Assembly: GCA_000320545.1 (NCBI GenBank) | Contig: ADNK01001076.1 | Coordinates: 52,501 to 105,000 of the forward strand | DNA: 52,500 nucleotides | Reading direction: 5' to 3' | From: Bigelowiella natans CCMP2755 | Taxonomy: Eukaryota; Cercozoa; Chlorarachniophyceae | Shown here: piece after piece, positions 38,646 through 49,113 of the stretch | How the letters are laid out: every line of letters begins with the position of its first letter | Numbering within the stretch: the stretch's first letter is position 1 | Made by a program: the position numbers and the translations under genes | The notes under the pieces: generated by a model | Told to the model about the DNA's origin: nothing | Seen by the model: the letters and a program-made list of their open reading frames with translations, nothing else | Databases searched by the model: none

Positions 38646-41600
38646 GTTAAATTGATTGTCTTGGATAAAGCGTTTGAGTTTGGGTTCCAGCATTTGGTCA
38701 GTGAGAACTGTGGTAGCGACGAATCGAGCCCATACCCGAAATCCAGACAAGGCTAGTCTCAATAGGGATTGACTCACGCCGTCTCCCACAGCAGACAGCG
38801 TATCGATCACAAAATTACCACCGTTACTGCTATATGTACTATTACTGGTACTCCTTGTACTACTTTTACTACTATTGTTGCTGCTACTATTACTATTATT
38901 GTTACTGTTCCTGCTATATTTGTGATGAGAAGGACTACCAGAAGATGCAGCCTCTTCTGTTTCAACTAGATACTGCTGGTGCTTCTTATGTTCCAAGTGA
39001 ATGATTTTGTCTTTGTAGCCAGCTAAAGCTTTCGAAAGATGTGATAGGAATAACGCCTTGTCTGCGGAGAGAGCGTACGCCTCCTCGTCCATATCGAGAA
39101 TATTTGTCTCTAATTCCCTCAGGTAGCGCCTCATCGTCTTAACAAGTCGTGACATGCACTCGGAGCACCCACTCTGAATCTTGGGTTTCAGTACGAATTG
39201 CAGCAGCTTAGATAGAGATAAGATCTTGTTTCTGGAGGTTGTTCCCGGTGTGGAAGTAATAGTAGTGGTAGTGGCGGAGTTGTTGCTGGTGTTATTGAGC
39301 ATCGTCCTAGTCGTTGTTGTCATCATAATCAGCTGCATCAGGTCAAAAAGGACCGCCATACTCTGGCGGTTGAATGCGGTGTAGATTCGTTTCACTGCGT
39401 CTGAAATCTCTCGCCACAGGATGATACTACTAGTAGTGGTGCGATGAGAAGAATGATGAAGAAGGCTGCTCCTGCTGCTGCCTGGAGATTTGTTGTCACG
39501 GGCCTTATCGGCATGATGAGCACCTCCTTCCTCCCCCTCGCTTGGAGACGAAAAGATAAGGCCGATGGCCTTCTTGAGCACAGTATCGATTTCTATGGAA
39601 GCAAAAGACGATGCCACAATGGCTTGACTTCGCCCACAAAATGTATCTGCAATCAGTAAGTTCCAAAGGATTGCAACCTCATTACCCTCTACCGTCGAGA
39701 TAGCGCCTAAGTTAATAAGAGCAGCAGTTATTATCATCATAACATCGTTTACATATTCACCATGTTATCTCATTCTTCTGCTTACCCTTCCATGAGGTGG
39801 ATGATGATTCTGTGGATGGTGATGTTGATGCCGCCGTTTTAGAGTCTTTGGCTGCTGTCGCTTGTGGGGCGATGGGGAACAGAACGCACATCGCCTCTTG
39901 CCAGGTGTCAAAGGTCATGAAGCTGCCCTTAGTACCGTCTTCTCTTACTGATGGCTGGTGTTGTTCTCCTCCTCCTCTGCTGCAGTTGAATGGATAAGAA
40001 TTCTCCAATACAGAGAGAATCTTATCGTTGAGGCGGCTGAGATGTTCCCCCTTTCTCACTCTTTGGATGATACGCGGTAATGAGTTGGCATAGAGCTCTC
40101 TTACAGACTCGAGCCACTTGCGGCAAGCTTCTTGCACAACGCTTAAAACGGGAAAATCTATCGACCCGAAACTAACCTCTTCACCAATGCTTGTAGTAGT
40201 CATCGTGACCATAGATGCTCGAGAAGAAGTCATCGACGACGACGACAACGATCTTTGTGAATATGTTAAAAATAGCATAATAATAATGACGATGATGATG
40301 ATAATGATGATGATAGTGGTGTGGTGATGTTGATGATTAGAGAGACGCATACCTTGTAGTTGCGAGGTGGAAAAAGAATGGAGTCACCACCATGGTTGCC
40401 TTATTTCCAGTCATTTTGCTATCAACATTGCCACGTCTACAGTTTTGATCGCGATCGTTTCCACCATTACTACTACTAGAAGTAGTAGTAGCACTAGTGT
40501 AATTTGTTGCATTTGGGATAAAGAGAGAAGCAGCGAGGTGGATCGTCGTCGTAACAGTTTGTATCGTCTCTGTGAGGAGATGTTCCACCATTTCAACCTC
40601 GCAATCCTCCGAAAACCCTATTTCACAAAGATGAAAAGAAAAACATTGTAGAATTTGATAATGGAAAATAAAAACAGCGTCTAGGAGATGGGAGGAGAGG
40701 CAAGCACAAAAGTATACAACAACAACATCACCATCCTCTGCAATTGTACTCGTGGTGGAGCATGCATGCATATGCATCATTGCATCGCGTCTCTTTCTCT
40801 TCTTGTATGTTGACGACAAAACCACCTTTTTTAGGCGGGGAGGAGGAGGAGGAAGGAAAAGGAGGAGTCTGATGCTCAAGGGTTTCCATACCGGACTCAA
40901 ACTGCAATTTAAGCAATGCATACTTCGTGTCGAGATACACGCGCAAAAGATCTGATCCCGTTGCAGCAACTGGTACTACAAATGTTTTATTTTTCTCTTC
41001 GCCTTTATTATTTTCTAGTCCTTCCAGTGGCATGAGAGGAGCACCCTTCTTCTCCCCTGAGAGGAGAGCGACTGCACAAAGAATATCGTATACATTTTTT
41101 CTGGGCAATAGAGACGTCTTCATCAGATCCTCGATGCATCTTTCTCTAATCTGGCCTGGAAAGGATTTTAGACATTCCCAGTTCTGCATACAGAAAAGAA
41201 TCTTGTTTTTGGTTCGTGTAGCTGCGGATTCATCATCCTGCGGGGCTCTGGCTGTCACAGACCGTCGCGATAACATGACGTCATCGTCTGCGCCATTATT
41301 GTAATCATCACAGTCGTCATTTAGTAGCCGCTTGCTGTCATTCTGCGTTTGATATCCGACAGCAGCTTCGCTTTTTAAAATCCATTCTTCAGCATTTTCC
41401 ATTACCCCGATGTACACCGATTTTGTGTGGAAGTACGCTTTGCATGCCTCAGTGTACAAGCAGGAATCCATGAGATCCCATATTTGCTCAGGCGATTGCG
41501 AAATTAGATTGACAGCCTTTCTCAGATCTAGATCTGTCTTATCATAACACTGAAGCCCACCTATTCCGTAATTTTTGTACTCTCCCTCCCCCAACTCTTT

Positions 41601-41866
41601 TTTCTTCCTTCTATCATGCAGACTGTTGAGGGTTTTGGTCATCTTCCCGATGGCTTCGAAGGCTTTCTGGCTCTGCGTTTTCATCTCTAATATCCCATCT
41701 GCAGATCTTAAAAGGTCCCTATACCTACGACCTACGTAAAGCCTTAGTTCCTCCTTCTTTCCCTCTGCATCGTGGCTAATCTTGTCCGCCAAGCGCCGCA
41801 GTCCATCTACGCTCAGATTCTTGTATGCTACCCCCTTCATCACTGCCTTCTCCGTGTCACTCAATC
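37554..41866 (-). CDS. COG1: COG1, subunit 1 of the conserved oligomeric Golgi complex
   Basis: COG1 belongs to lobe-organising subunits of the Golgi tethering complex for retrograde vesicles. Five exons join in phase: 41866-40892, 40617-40353, 40252-39786, 39706-38646 and 38513-37554, about 1,240 residues. The N-terminus carries the family block VDGLRRLADKISHDAEGKKE followed by ELRLYVGRRYRDLLRSADGI. Later blocks are QIWDLMDSCLYTEACKAYF, ACRKWLESVRELYANSLP, EVAILWNLLIADTF and the C-terminal ASKIDPIELEYLQGMF, all COG1-like. Low-complexity Ser/Thr/Asn and Glu/Lys insertions lengthen it compared with animal COG1. The donor after exon 39706-38646 is GTAAGAAGAAG, the start of a (GAA)n repeat. Exon 1 is open to an upstream acceptor, so a short first exon is missing; the first in-frame ATG is at 41840. 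Confidence 0.88.
38602..38645. repeat. (CTT)n forming the COG1 intron 4 donor
   Basis: On the gene strand the intron begins GTAAGAAGAAGAAG and continues as (GAA)n. The neighbouring exon joins in phase across it. Confidence 0.8.
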
Positions 41867-42632
41867 CTAATTTAAAAAATAAGTGAGCTATGTAGATAAC
41901 GAAATAAGTGATCCATATGATTTCTGCTGATATATGTAGTTGAATTTCCGCAAATCACGCCTCTTATATTTCCCCCCCCCTCTCCCTATTCCTCTTCCTC
42001 GTAAATCAAGAGGAAAACTGTCCACGATTTTAAGCAATATTACAACTTCCAACCCAGTTGATTTTTTCTAATCCCCACGTCACCACACATAGCCCTGTCA
42101 CACGCTAATTTAGCTACCGCGCTCCAGCGACGGGCCTCCTCCATCATGTTTAGGCGGATATACACAAGGCGGATCTTGAAGTGAGACATCCACAATTCAC
42201 TCATCAAATACCGAAATGCAGACCTTTTTACCCTGTTTTACTTGTTGTTGCCCATGGTTGTTCGCCCTGATGATGATAACGATGATAGATTTTGAGAGAG
42301 CAATTATGCACCGGAAACTACTAAGAAAATCTGACTCTAGGAGTAGCCCATGATCGAGGATATTCGTGGAGGAACGACAAGGTAAAGGAAAGAAATTTCT
42401 AAGGAAACCGACGTTGATCTCATAGAACGACAAACTAGCAAAGCAACAAGCACCACCTGCCAATTGCTTCTTACCTGCACAAGCTTCAGGTTGTATAGGA
42501 GGAGGAGGAGGAGGAGGAGGAGGAGAAACCCAAATGAGGCGAAGATTCAGAGATTCAAACTGTACCTAATCGTGTTTGGTGGTTTCAATGCTCCTCCTCC
42601 CATGTCTTTCTCACAGGCAGATCAAAACTGGG
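41867..42632. promoter_or_regulatory. Divergent region between COG1 and the 42633 gene, with (GGA)n
   Basis: No CTAG island. It contains (GGA)n at 42498-42525. A minus-strand ATG near 42153 (MMEEARRWSA followed by a GTAGC donor) might be COG1 exon 1, but the phase does not match. Nothing else was recognised. Confidence 0.4.
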
Positions 42633-44224
42633 ATGGAGACGCGCACGAGCCCTCGAGATGAGGACTCTCGTGGAGATTGGTATGTCGGCGACTACGTTAA
42701 GGTACGTCATTGATCTTTCCTGAGGTTATTGAGCTATTTCCTTATTTGGAGTTTTGCCGAACAGATCTCCCTGGCATACGTTACTGTTCCATTTGGGTAT
42801 CTTTCATACGAAGAGAGCATGAATGAGGTTATGCCGCAGTTCAAGCGTACGCATGATCAATACACACGCTACGAACCATAGCATATAATTTTGTTTGGTC
42901 TATTTCTGCGCTACAATATACGGAAGCAGATTACTGGCCGCTACGCCCGGATTGTTGGCTTTGAGAAGGACACGATTGCTCTTGTCAAGTTAAGGTTCGA
43001 AGTTTGACTGTAAATGTGGTAAAAGGACTCATGAATCAAAGCGATGCTGTCTTATATAATCAACAGCACGCTTTTCCCTCCTCGTAAAAAATTCGTTCGG
43101 GTGAAGCCTAGAATGATTGTTGGAAAGATTGAGAAAGCAATCAGGATTTCAAAATGTGTAAGTGTCCACTAATGTATAGATACTAGTTGAAATGATAATG
43201 CTGCAATTCTTTGGGTATAGTTCGTCTTAGTTGTAATTGTATATCTGTTTTTTGCTATTTAGATTTCAAAAATAATAAGTGAATACATTGACAAAATGGT
43301 TCGTATCATACCCGGTGGCCCAGACGAATCCAAATTCATATATTTTATCCCCCTTACTTCTCTCAGGGTAAATATTGTCGTTGTCATTGTTTCATTGCTG
43401 CGGCTAAATATTTGTATTGAAAACCAGTGACAATATACTGAAAACATATTAAATTTCATAAACATATTACCCTTATCCAAACCTCCTCTCCTTCGTTCTT
43501 AGAAATATCCTGAACTCCACTTTGTGAGCATTTTTTATTTTACCCTGCTCATAATATTATCTAGCCTTCCACCAAAAAATTATTTCTAAAAAACGCGAAA
43601 CCCCGTCGAGTGCACTATGAAGGCTCGCAGGTAATAGAGTTGGACATCATGAGGCACACAATTTTTGCTTCAAAATAGATTCCATCAAAATCATGAACAT
43701 AATCAAGAATACATTTTTGTAATTAATGTCACTGCTACTAATTGATCAGATCAAGATTATTTCCAATGAAACTGTTATTGATGAAAAGAGAAAAAATTCT
43801 TTTGAGAACACAAGATTAAAGGCTGTAGGATGTATTACGTGTGCATCCTTGGCCTCCTGGGGCTTAAATGGGAGTTGCGGGCCTTGTCAGAAGTACTCTA
43901 TCAAGCCAACGTGCACAAAAGCTAAGAAGATGCAATCAGGGAGAGGAAAATAAAATAAGGGAAGAATGAGGAATAGATAGAATAAATGAAGCCTTATCAC
44001 TAAGTCTCGTCAAGCTGAAAAGTGATTTGAAGATTATCGCGTTTCGCAGACTCTTCTGGTAGGTGAGGCACTAAATGTAAAATGAATTAATCGAAACTTC
44101 AACTCTCCAGCCTCGGTTTTCACAGAGTAAAAAGACCAAGATTTATAATGTGACGAGGATCCACTATGGGCACGACTACAATCGTAGCGATGCTTACCGA
44201 TTTAATGCTGGTGGAAGGTTGTGA
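42633..44224 (+). CDS. Unrecognised 198-residue protein, eight exons
   Basis: Exons 42633-42701, 42765-42827, 42927-42994, 43067-43157, 43263-43367, 43503-43523, 43565-43630 and 44111-44224 sum to 597 nt, in phase throughout. The protein starts METRTSPRDEDSRGDWYVGDYVK and ends DYNRSDAYRFNAGGRL. The segment GDYVKISLAYVTVPFG followed by ITGRYARIVGFEKDTIALVKLR alternates hydrophobic and polar residues like a small beta-barrel (SH3 or KOW-like). This is only a suggestion. A basic middle (FPPRKKFVRVKPRM) could bind nucleic acid. No signal peptide or membrane segment was seen. The end of exon 2 is the least certain boundary. Confidence 0.6.
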
Positions 44225-44259
44225 AGATTATTATGAAATAAGCAGGACACTTACACGCC

Positions 44260-44940
44260 ACTACTCAGTTCTGCTAGCTAGCTAGATCTGCCGTAAATGT
44301 GATGCTGTGATGATGTTAATTACCAGCTACACTAGCTTCCTAATATCGCTAATATACTTGCGTAGACTAGCTCCGCGCAATCATGGCAATTAATATGCAG
44401 CGACTGGCCGCCGTCGATCATCACCTGCTAGATAACGTTGCTGGCATATCATTACGACCATGGACAATAATTGGCCATCGTGCGCGCTATAGCGAAGTCA
44501 ATAAACGCCCTGCTTCCTAGCATGGCATACGCTACAACGACCTAGCTAGCTAGCGACGCATGTACGCCCCTCCAAAACTAGCTAGCTAGGCTAGCCCAGC
44601 AGCGTAATCGATCATAATCACAGCAGACGCATTGATCATTCAAATTAACATCAGCCTTACGCTCTAGCTCGATCATTGGCCATCATGTGCATGCATGTAG
44701 AGTACATCTCACATGCGCGCATGCACATGCCGGTATGCAGCGATGCGCGATGTAATCGAATGTTTTCATCATCATGCGATGCTGACGGCCCGTGCACATT
44801 GAGGCTCCGCTCAGTTATATACAGTTTCGCCAGTAACCTCGATCTCATCTAGCTAGTCGTCATGTGTCGCATTACGCACATGGATGGATGCATGCCATGG
44901 GAAATGCGAGATTTTAGCGGGCTTGCGGTAGCTGCTTAGC
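44260..44940. repeat. CTAG/GCATGC-rich palindromic island 6 (convergent gap)
   Basis: CTAGCTAGCTAG blocks occur at 44271-44284 and 44541-44556, with CTAGCTAGGCTAGC near 44578-44595 and GCATGC/GCGCATGC words at 44690-44740. It lies directly after the + gene ending at 44224, in a convergent gap. Confidence 0.65.
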
Positions 44941-45060
44941 TTTTGTGCGCGGGACTGTGCTGATGTCACCAAGTGTCAACACGCAGTTCTGCGTCCGTTT
45001 GAATTCTGATGACTGTTGTGAACTTGCGCTGCATGCATGTGCACATTGGGTTCCGGCGCA

Positions 45061-45250
45061 TTCGCGAAGATTCTCGAATCTTCCAGAATTCTCTCGAATT
45101 CGCCTCTCGAGTGTTTCTGGAAGATTCTCGAAGCTTCCGGAATGCTCTCGAAGCTTCTGGAGAATTCTCGAACAGTCGTGGAAGATTCTCGAAGCTTCCG
45201 GAATGTTCTCGAAGCTTCTGGAAGATTCCCGAAGTTCTGAGAACTTCCAT
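45061..45250. promoter_or_regulatory. Giant heat-shock-element array (alternating GAA/TTC pentamers)
   Basis: GAA and TTC triplets alternate with exact 5 bp spacing, the definition of an HSF-binding element. There are six perfect units at 45061-45088, six at 45115-45142, and eleven consecutive perfect units at 45181-45233, with near-perfect units between. Two copies of a longer segment (starting GGAAGATTCTCGAAGCTTCC) begin at 45119 and 45180, a 61 bp period. Typical HSEs have three to six units. The array sits between two convergent gene ends (44224 + and 45821 -), about 590 bp downstream of the 14-3-3 stop. It is not at an annotated promoter. ORFs across it have no coding character. Confidence 0.8.
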
Positions 45251-45820
45251 GCGCATGTGCACAGCGCAGCACGCAGTGATGTGCACAGCGCAGTGTGCAG
45301 TGTGAACTAGAGCGCGCGCAGACTGCAACAGCTCCTCAATCGTGGGTGGCGCGGCCACACACACCGCTGACACGAGATCGATGCTAGGATGGCGGCGGCG
45401 GAATGGAATCGAAAGGAAAAGTCAATTTTCTGCCATGAATGAGAGACAATGAATGAATCATTAGCACACGGACTCACTGATGACACATACAGCATCGACT
45501 CTTGCGCTAACGGTCGATCTATCTAAGCTAGGGACACTTCTTGAACAGCGGGTGCCAGCTTTTTGCAGCGATATTGTACTAAAAAATCTCACTGTCGCGC
45601 TGCGCGCCGTTTTGCACAGAGACACTAAATGTACAATCTATGCATACATGTTGATAAGTGAATTGTTTTATCATCTTTGCTTCAAATATGATATTATTTT
45701 TACATGAGAACGTTGAAGTCAACGAATGTTATCGCTGGCAACCCATTTCATTAGGATTGAATCGTCGAACCGAGCGTAGCATTGAAACGGTGACGTTTGG
45801 AAAATAACATGAAAATCGTT
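45251..45820. other. 3' flank between the HSE array and 14-3-3, no gene seen
   Basis: CAGCGCAG/GTGCACAGCGCAG short repeats at 45255-45305 are followed by ordinary sequence. A transcript driven by the HSE array could run through here, but no coding signal supports a protein. Confidence 0.4.
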
Positions 45821-47109
45821 TTACTCGGCATTGGTAACGTCTTCTCCATCATCTTCATTGTTCTCAGTTGTAGTCCAAAGAGTGAGGTTGTCTCGCAGAA
45901 GCTAAATCAGAAGTAGATTAGTAACCCATAATTGTGCGGTATCATTTGCAAAATACCTGCATGATTAATGTGCTATCCTTGTAGGATGCCTCATCAATGG
46001 AGTCCAATTTTGATATTGCTGCGTCAAAAGCACCTTTTGCAAGCTAAACAAAGGAAACCAATTATAACCAGAAAAATAAAAATACAAATCTACTACCTCA
46101 CAAGCTTTTGGCTGATCTTTAAGGATTTCGTAATAGCATACAGAAAAGTTCAATGCCAAACCGAGACGGATAGGATGCCTACGGATATTGTACCAAAAAT
46201 CAAAACTGTTGTGTTTAAAAGAAATGGAAAATGTACGTTGGGATTAGATGTTCCTCAGCAATATCAAGAGCAGCCTTGTAGGTAGACTGCGCAGCCTCAA
46301 CATTTTCCTGAAGAAATAAATATCTCAGCACATCCTTCCTGGGTATACTTGTAAAATGCGAAACAACGTTGTCATCAGTGAAGATCTCAGCAAGATAACG
46401 GTGGTAATCTCCTGTCATCTTCAGGTAGAAAACCAACGCCTCCTGTAAATCCTTTTCCTTATCTTTCTGGCCCTCAGCATTCTCACACTGCTTAATTTCA
46501 TTCTTCACGTCTGGGATCTAATTAAAGGAGTGGGAAAAAAATGTTGAATTTCAATTATCAAAATCAGGTATCCATCTGAGGTTGATACCAGAGTCTTTTG
46601 CAGGAGACCGAGGATTTCCTTGCAAATGTCCTTAAGCTCATCCTCAACCAGAAGCTTGTACCTGTGAAGGGTCAAAACTAAGAAAGCGTATTGGACACTT
46701 TGATTTCTCACGTACTTATCAAGCCAATCGGAGTTCTTGTACTCCTTCAGAGTTCGACAAGAAGCACGGCGCATTCCAATCACGTTCTTGTAAGCAACCG
46801 AGAGAAGGTTGCGTTCATCAGCAGACAAGCTTGTTCCGTCCCATTGGACCAGGAGCTAGGAAATAGGTGAGTTACTGTCAGTCTTGGCGTTATCATATTT
46901 GAAAGGAGACTTGCTGCTCAGTTGATTTGCTATGATTAGATTTCCTTCATCTCGGACCTCTTTCTCACACACATCATGGCTTTTTTAAATACCTTCATAA
47001 TCTTGCACATATCCTCGTAACGCTCAGCAACTTCAGCAGAACGTGCCATGTAGACGAGGTTTTCGCGCTTGGCTTGAAGATCCTTGATGGAGAGAATGTC
47101 GGTAGACAT
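45821..47109 (-). CDS. 14-3-3 protein
   Basis: A phosphoserine/phosphothreonine-binding dimeric adaptor in the cytosol and nucleus. Eight exons join in phase to 266 codons (265 residues): 47109-46993, 46855-46712, 46654-46589, 46517-46368, 46307-46237, 46178-46097, 46043-45957 and 45901-45821. Signature pieces are [18 protein letters not shown] with the binding Lys and Arg, DYHRYLAE with the Arg-Tyr of the phosphate pocket, [19 protein letters not shown], and [19 protein letters not shown]. The tail is acidic ([10 protein letters not shown]), as usual. Length is normal for the family. The start begins [20 protein letters not shown]. Which isoform lineage it belongs to cannot be told. The gene runs convergently towards the HSE array and CTAG island. 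Confidence 0.95.
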
Positions 47110-47944
47110 GATTGGTGTGAGGGTTAGGTTTTCCCAACTGAACCTCTTCAGACTCAAGTAAGCCTTTCTCTTGTTGCTAAAATACTACTTTTCAATTTAA
47201 AATTTCAAAAAATATGTCGTTCATAATAATATATCTATATTTTGGGTAAATATTTGTTTAAGGGTCGTATTTGTTAGTTCTGAAATCACGAAAGCGCGCA
47301 CAAGATATTTTCAGATTTCTACGAAGATTTTTTTCAACATCGTAAGATCATTTTGATTTTATGCTCAGCAATCATACTTTTTTTAATTCAGAAAAGTAAA
47401 AAAGAGATTAAAAATGGATGGAACTCTACAAACAATACAATATTACTAGCACTTGAAAAGTTTACATAATTGGGGCGGAATTGACTATCCTGAAATCAAT
47501 TTGTTGTTGTGATTACAAATTCTATCTTTTCGATGTCTCACTATTATTTTAGGCTCTATTTTTGAGAAAATCTGAGCTTTTTTAAAACGGAATTGCGATG
47601 TTCTCTTTTCATAGCATTTTTGCCATTTTGCTACGAGTAGATCTATCTGCCGTAGACAAGAATGATGAATGAAGAGCACAATAATACGAGGATGGATCAA
47701 AAGTGCAATGCAAAAAAGAGAAACGTCATACGCCCTTCGACAGAAAGAGCTACTCATTGTGGTTTAGGTGTAATTGTCCAAAAAATCTCGTAGTTCACGA
47801 GATCAGAGCAGACCCGACAGCATGATCCTGCAATTTGCAGCGGGACAGCTTCCAACGTTACGATGCCCAACCACGGGCCTCAAGTTCTGAGTACCTGATA
47901 GATATATTCGTGGAGGATTGTTGTGGATACGTGAATAAGGTTAG
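47110..47944. promoter_or_regulatory. Divergent region between 14-3-3 and the carboxypeptidase
   Basis: AT-rich, with no CTAG island and no long microsatellite. It should hold both promoters and the missing 5' exon(s) of the carboxypeptidase gene. No specific element was identified. Confidence 0.4.
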
Positions 47945-49078
47945 GAGAAGAGATATGGAGAAGAACAGGCCAAGGAGAATTTCGACTTATTGATTACTGC
48001 TGGAAAAAGAATCTGGCTGCCGATTTCGCCATTCAGCAGAATGAGCCTCCAAGATGACAGGAAGAGACTTAGGGATGTATTCTCCCTGCCTCTCTTCGAG
48101 GCACAAAACGGCGGGCCAAGAAGTTGCTATCCATTCATCGCCAAGCCTCCACAGTAATTTTCTTGAACAATTGCCGCTACTCTACTTGAACTTCTCGGAG
48201 TACTTTAACTCTATCTCCTTATTGAAATAACAAATTAGGGTGTTTGAAGAGAAGAATGCTCCTCCTGAGCCTTTGATCCCTACGGATCCAGAGATGACCA
48301 AGGAGCTTGCTAAACATTGTTCGAGCATTCAGGTCGTTGCATGTGACGACACTATTCTCTTTAAGCTGCTGCTTTAGTTACCAGAAGAGCAGCCCGCCTT
48401 AAGTAAAACGGAGACGACGCTATTCAATTTGTTGATTTCCTTCCGTTATGCGTTTGCTTTGTTCTGCAGAAAACATCAGAGTCAATGATGAGGGTGGTTT
48501 ACGATTTTGACCTGCTCCTCGCAGCACACGTTCGGTTCGGCGAGAGAGGAGAACACACGGTAATAATATCATCATGGCGAAAACGACATGCGAAGTTGTT
48601 ATTTCATAACATGATCCACACCGGAACAATACCCTTATGTTCATTCGACCTCAGGAGCCGTATTACAAAGTCCAGGGAGAAATGGACACGACGCTCGTCT
48701 TTGAGTCTCGCTTTGAGTGTGGCAATCTGCAAAAGGCGTATCAACTGTCGGAGTCACAGTAAGCTTGAAACTACTATATCTATTTGAACTTACGTTTTAA
48801 ATATTTATGGAATTATACTAACAAATTTACACAAACTATCACATACGCATGATAAAATCAATAAAATCATCGAAACATCATCAACGCCTGCATCATTTTC
48901 CTCCCAATGATTCTAGATATGAGCTTCTTATTCGGCCCGACCTAAGCACTACCAGCAACATGCAATGGTTTTTCTTCAGGTGCAAGCATTAGCCGTAGTG
49001 GTGGTTGCATTTGTACTAGTTTTGTCGTTGTATGATTTAGGCCCGACTGAGCTATCTGCTGTTTATTATCTTCCTGAA

Positions 49079-49113
<35 letters not shown>

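Noticed and set aside
40337-40969. Minus-strand ORF of 210 codons that runs through a COG1 intron
   Set aside because: Only part of it (40353-40617) is a COG1 exon. The rest crosses the intron and reads a different frame of the previous exon.
42100-42155. Minus-strand MMEEARRWSA with donor GTAGC as COG1 exon 1
   Set aside because: It ends in phase 0, while the next COG1 exon at 41866 needs phase 1, so it cannot be joined directly.
44945-45373. Several overlapping open frames on both strands across 44.9-45.4 kb
   Set aside because: They arise because the 5 bp HSE units (15 bp for three units) contain no stops in many frames. The translations are repetitive in both strands and lack splice support.
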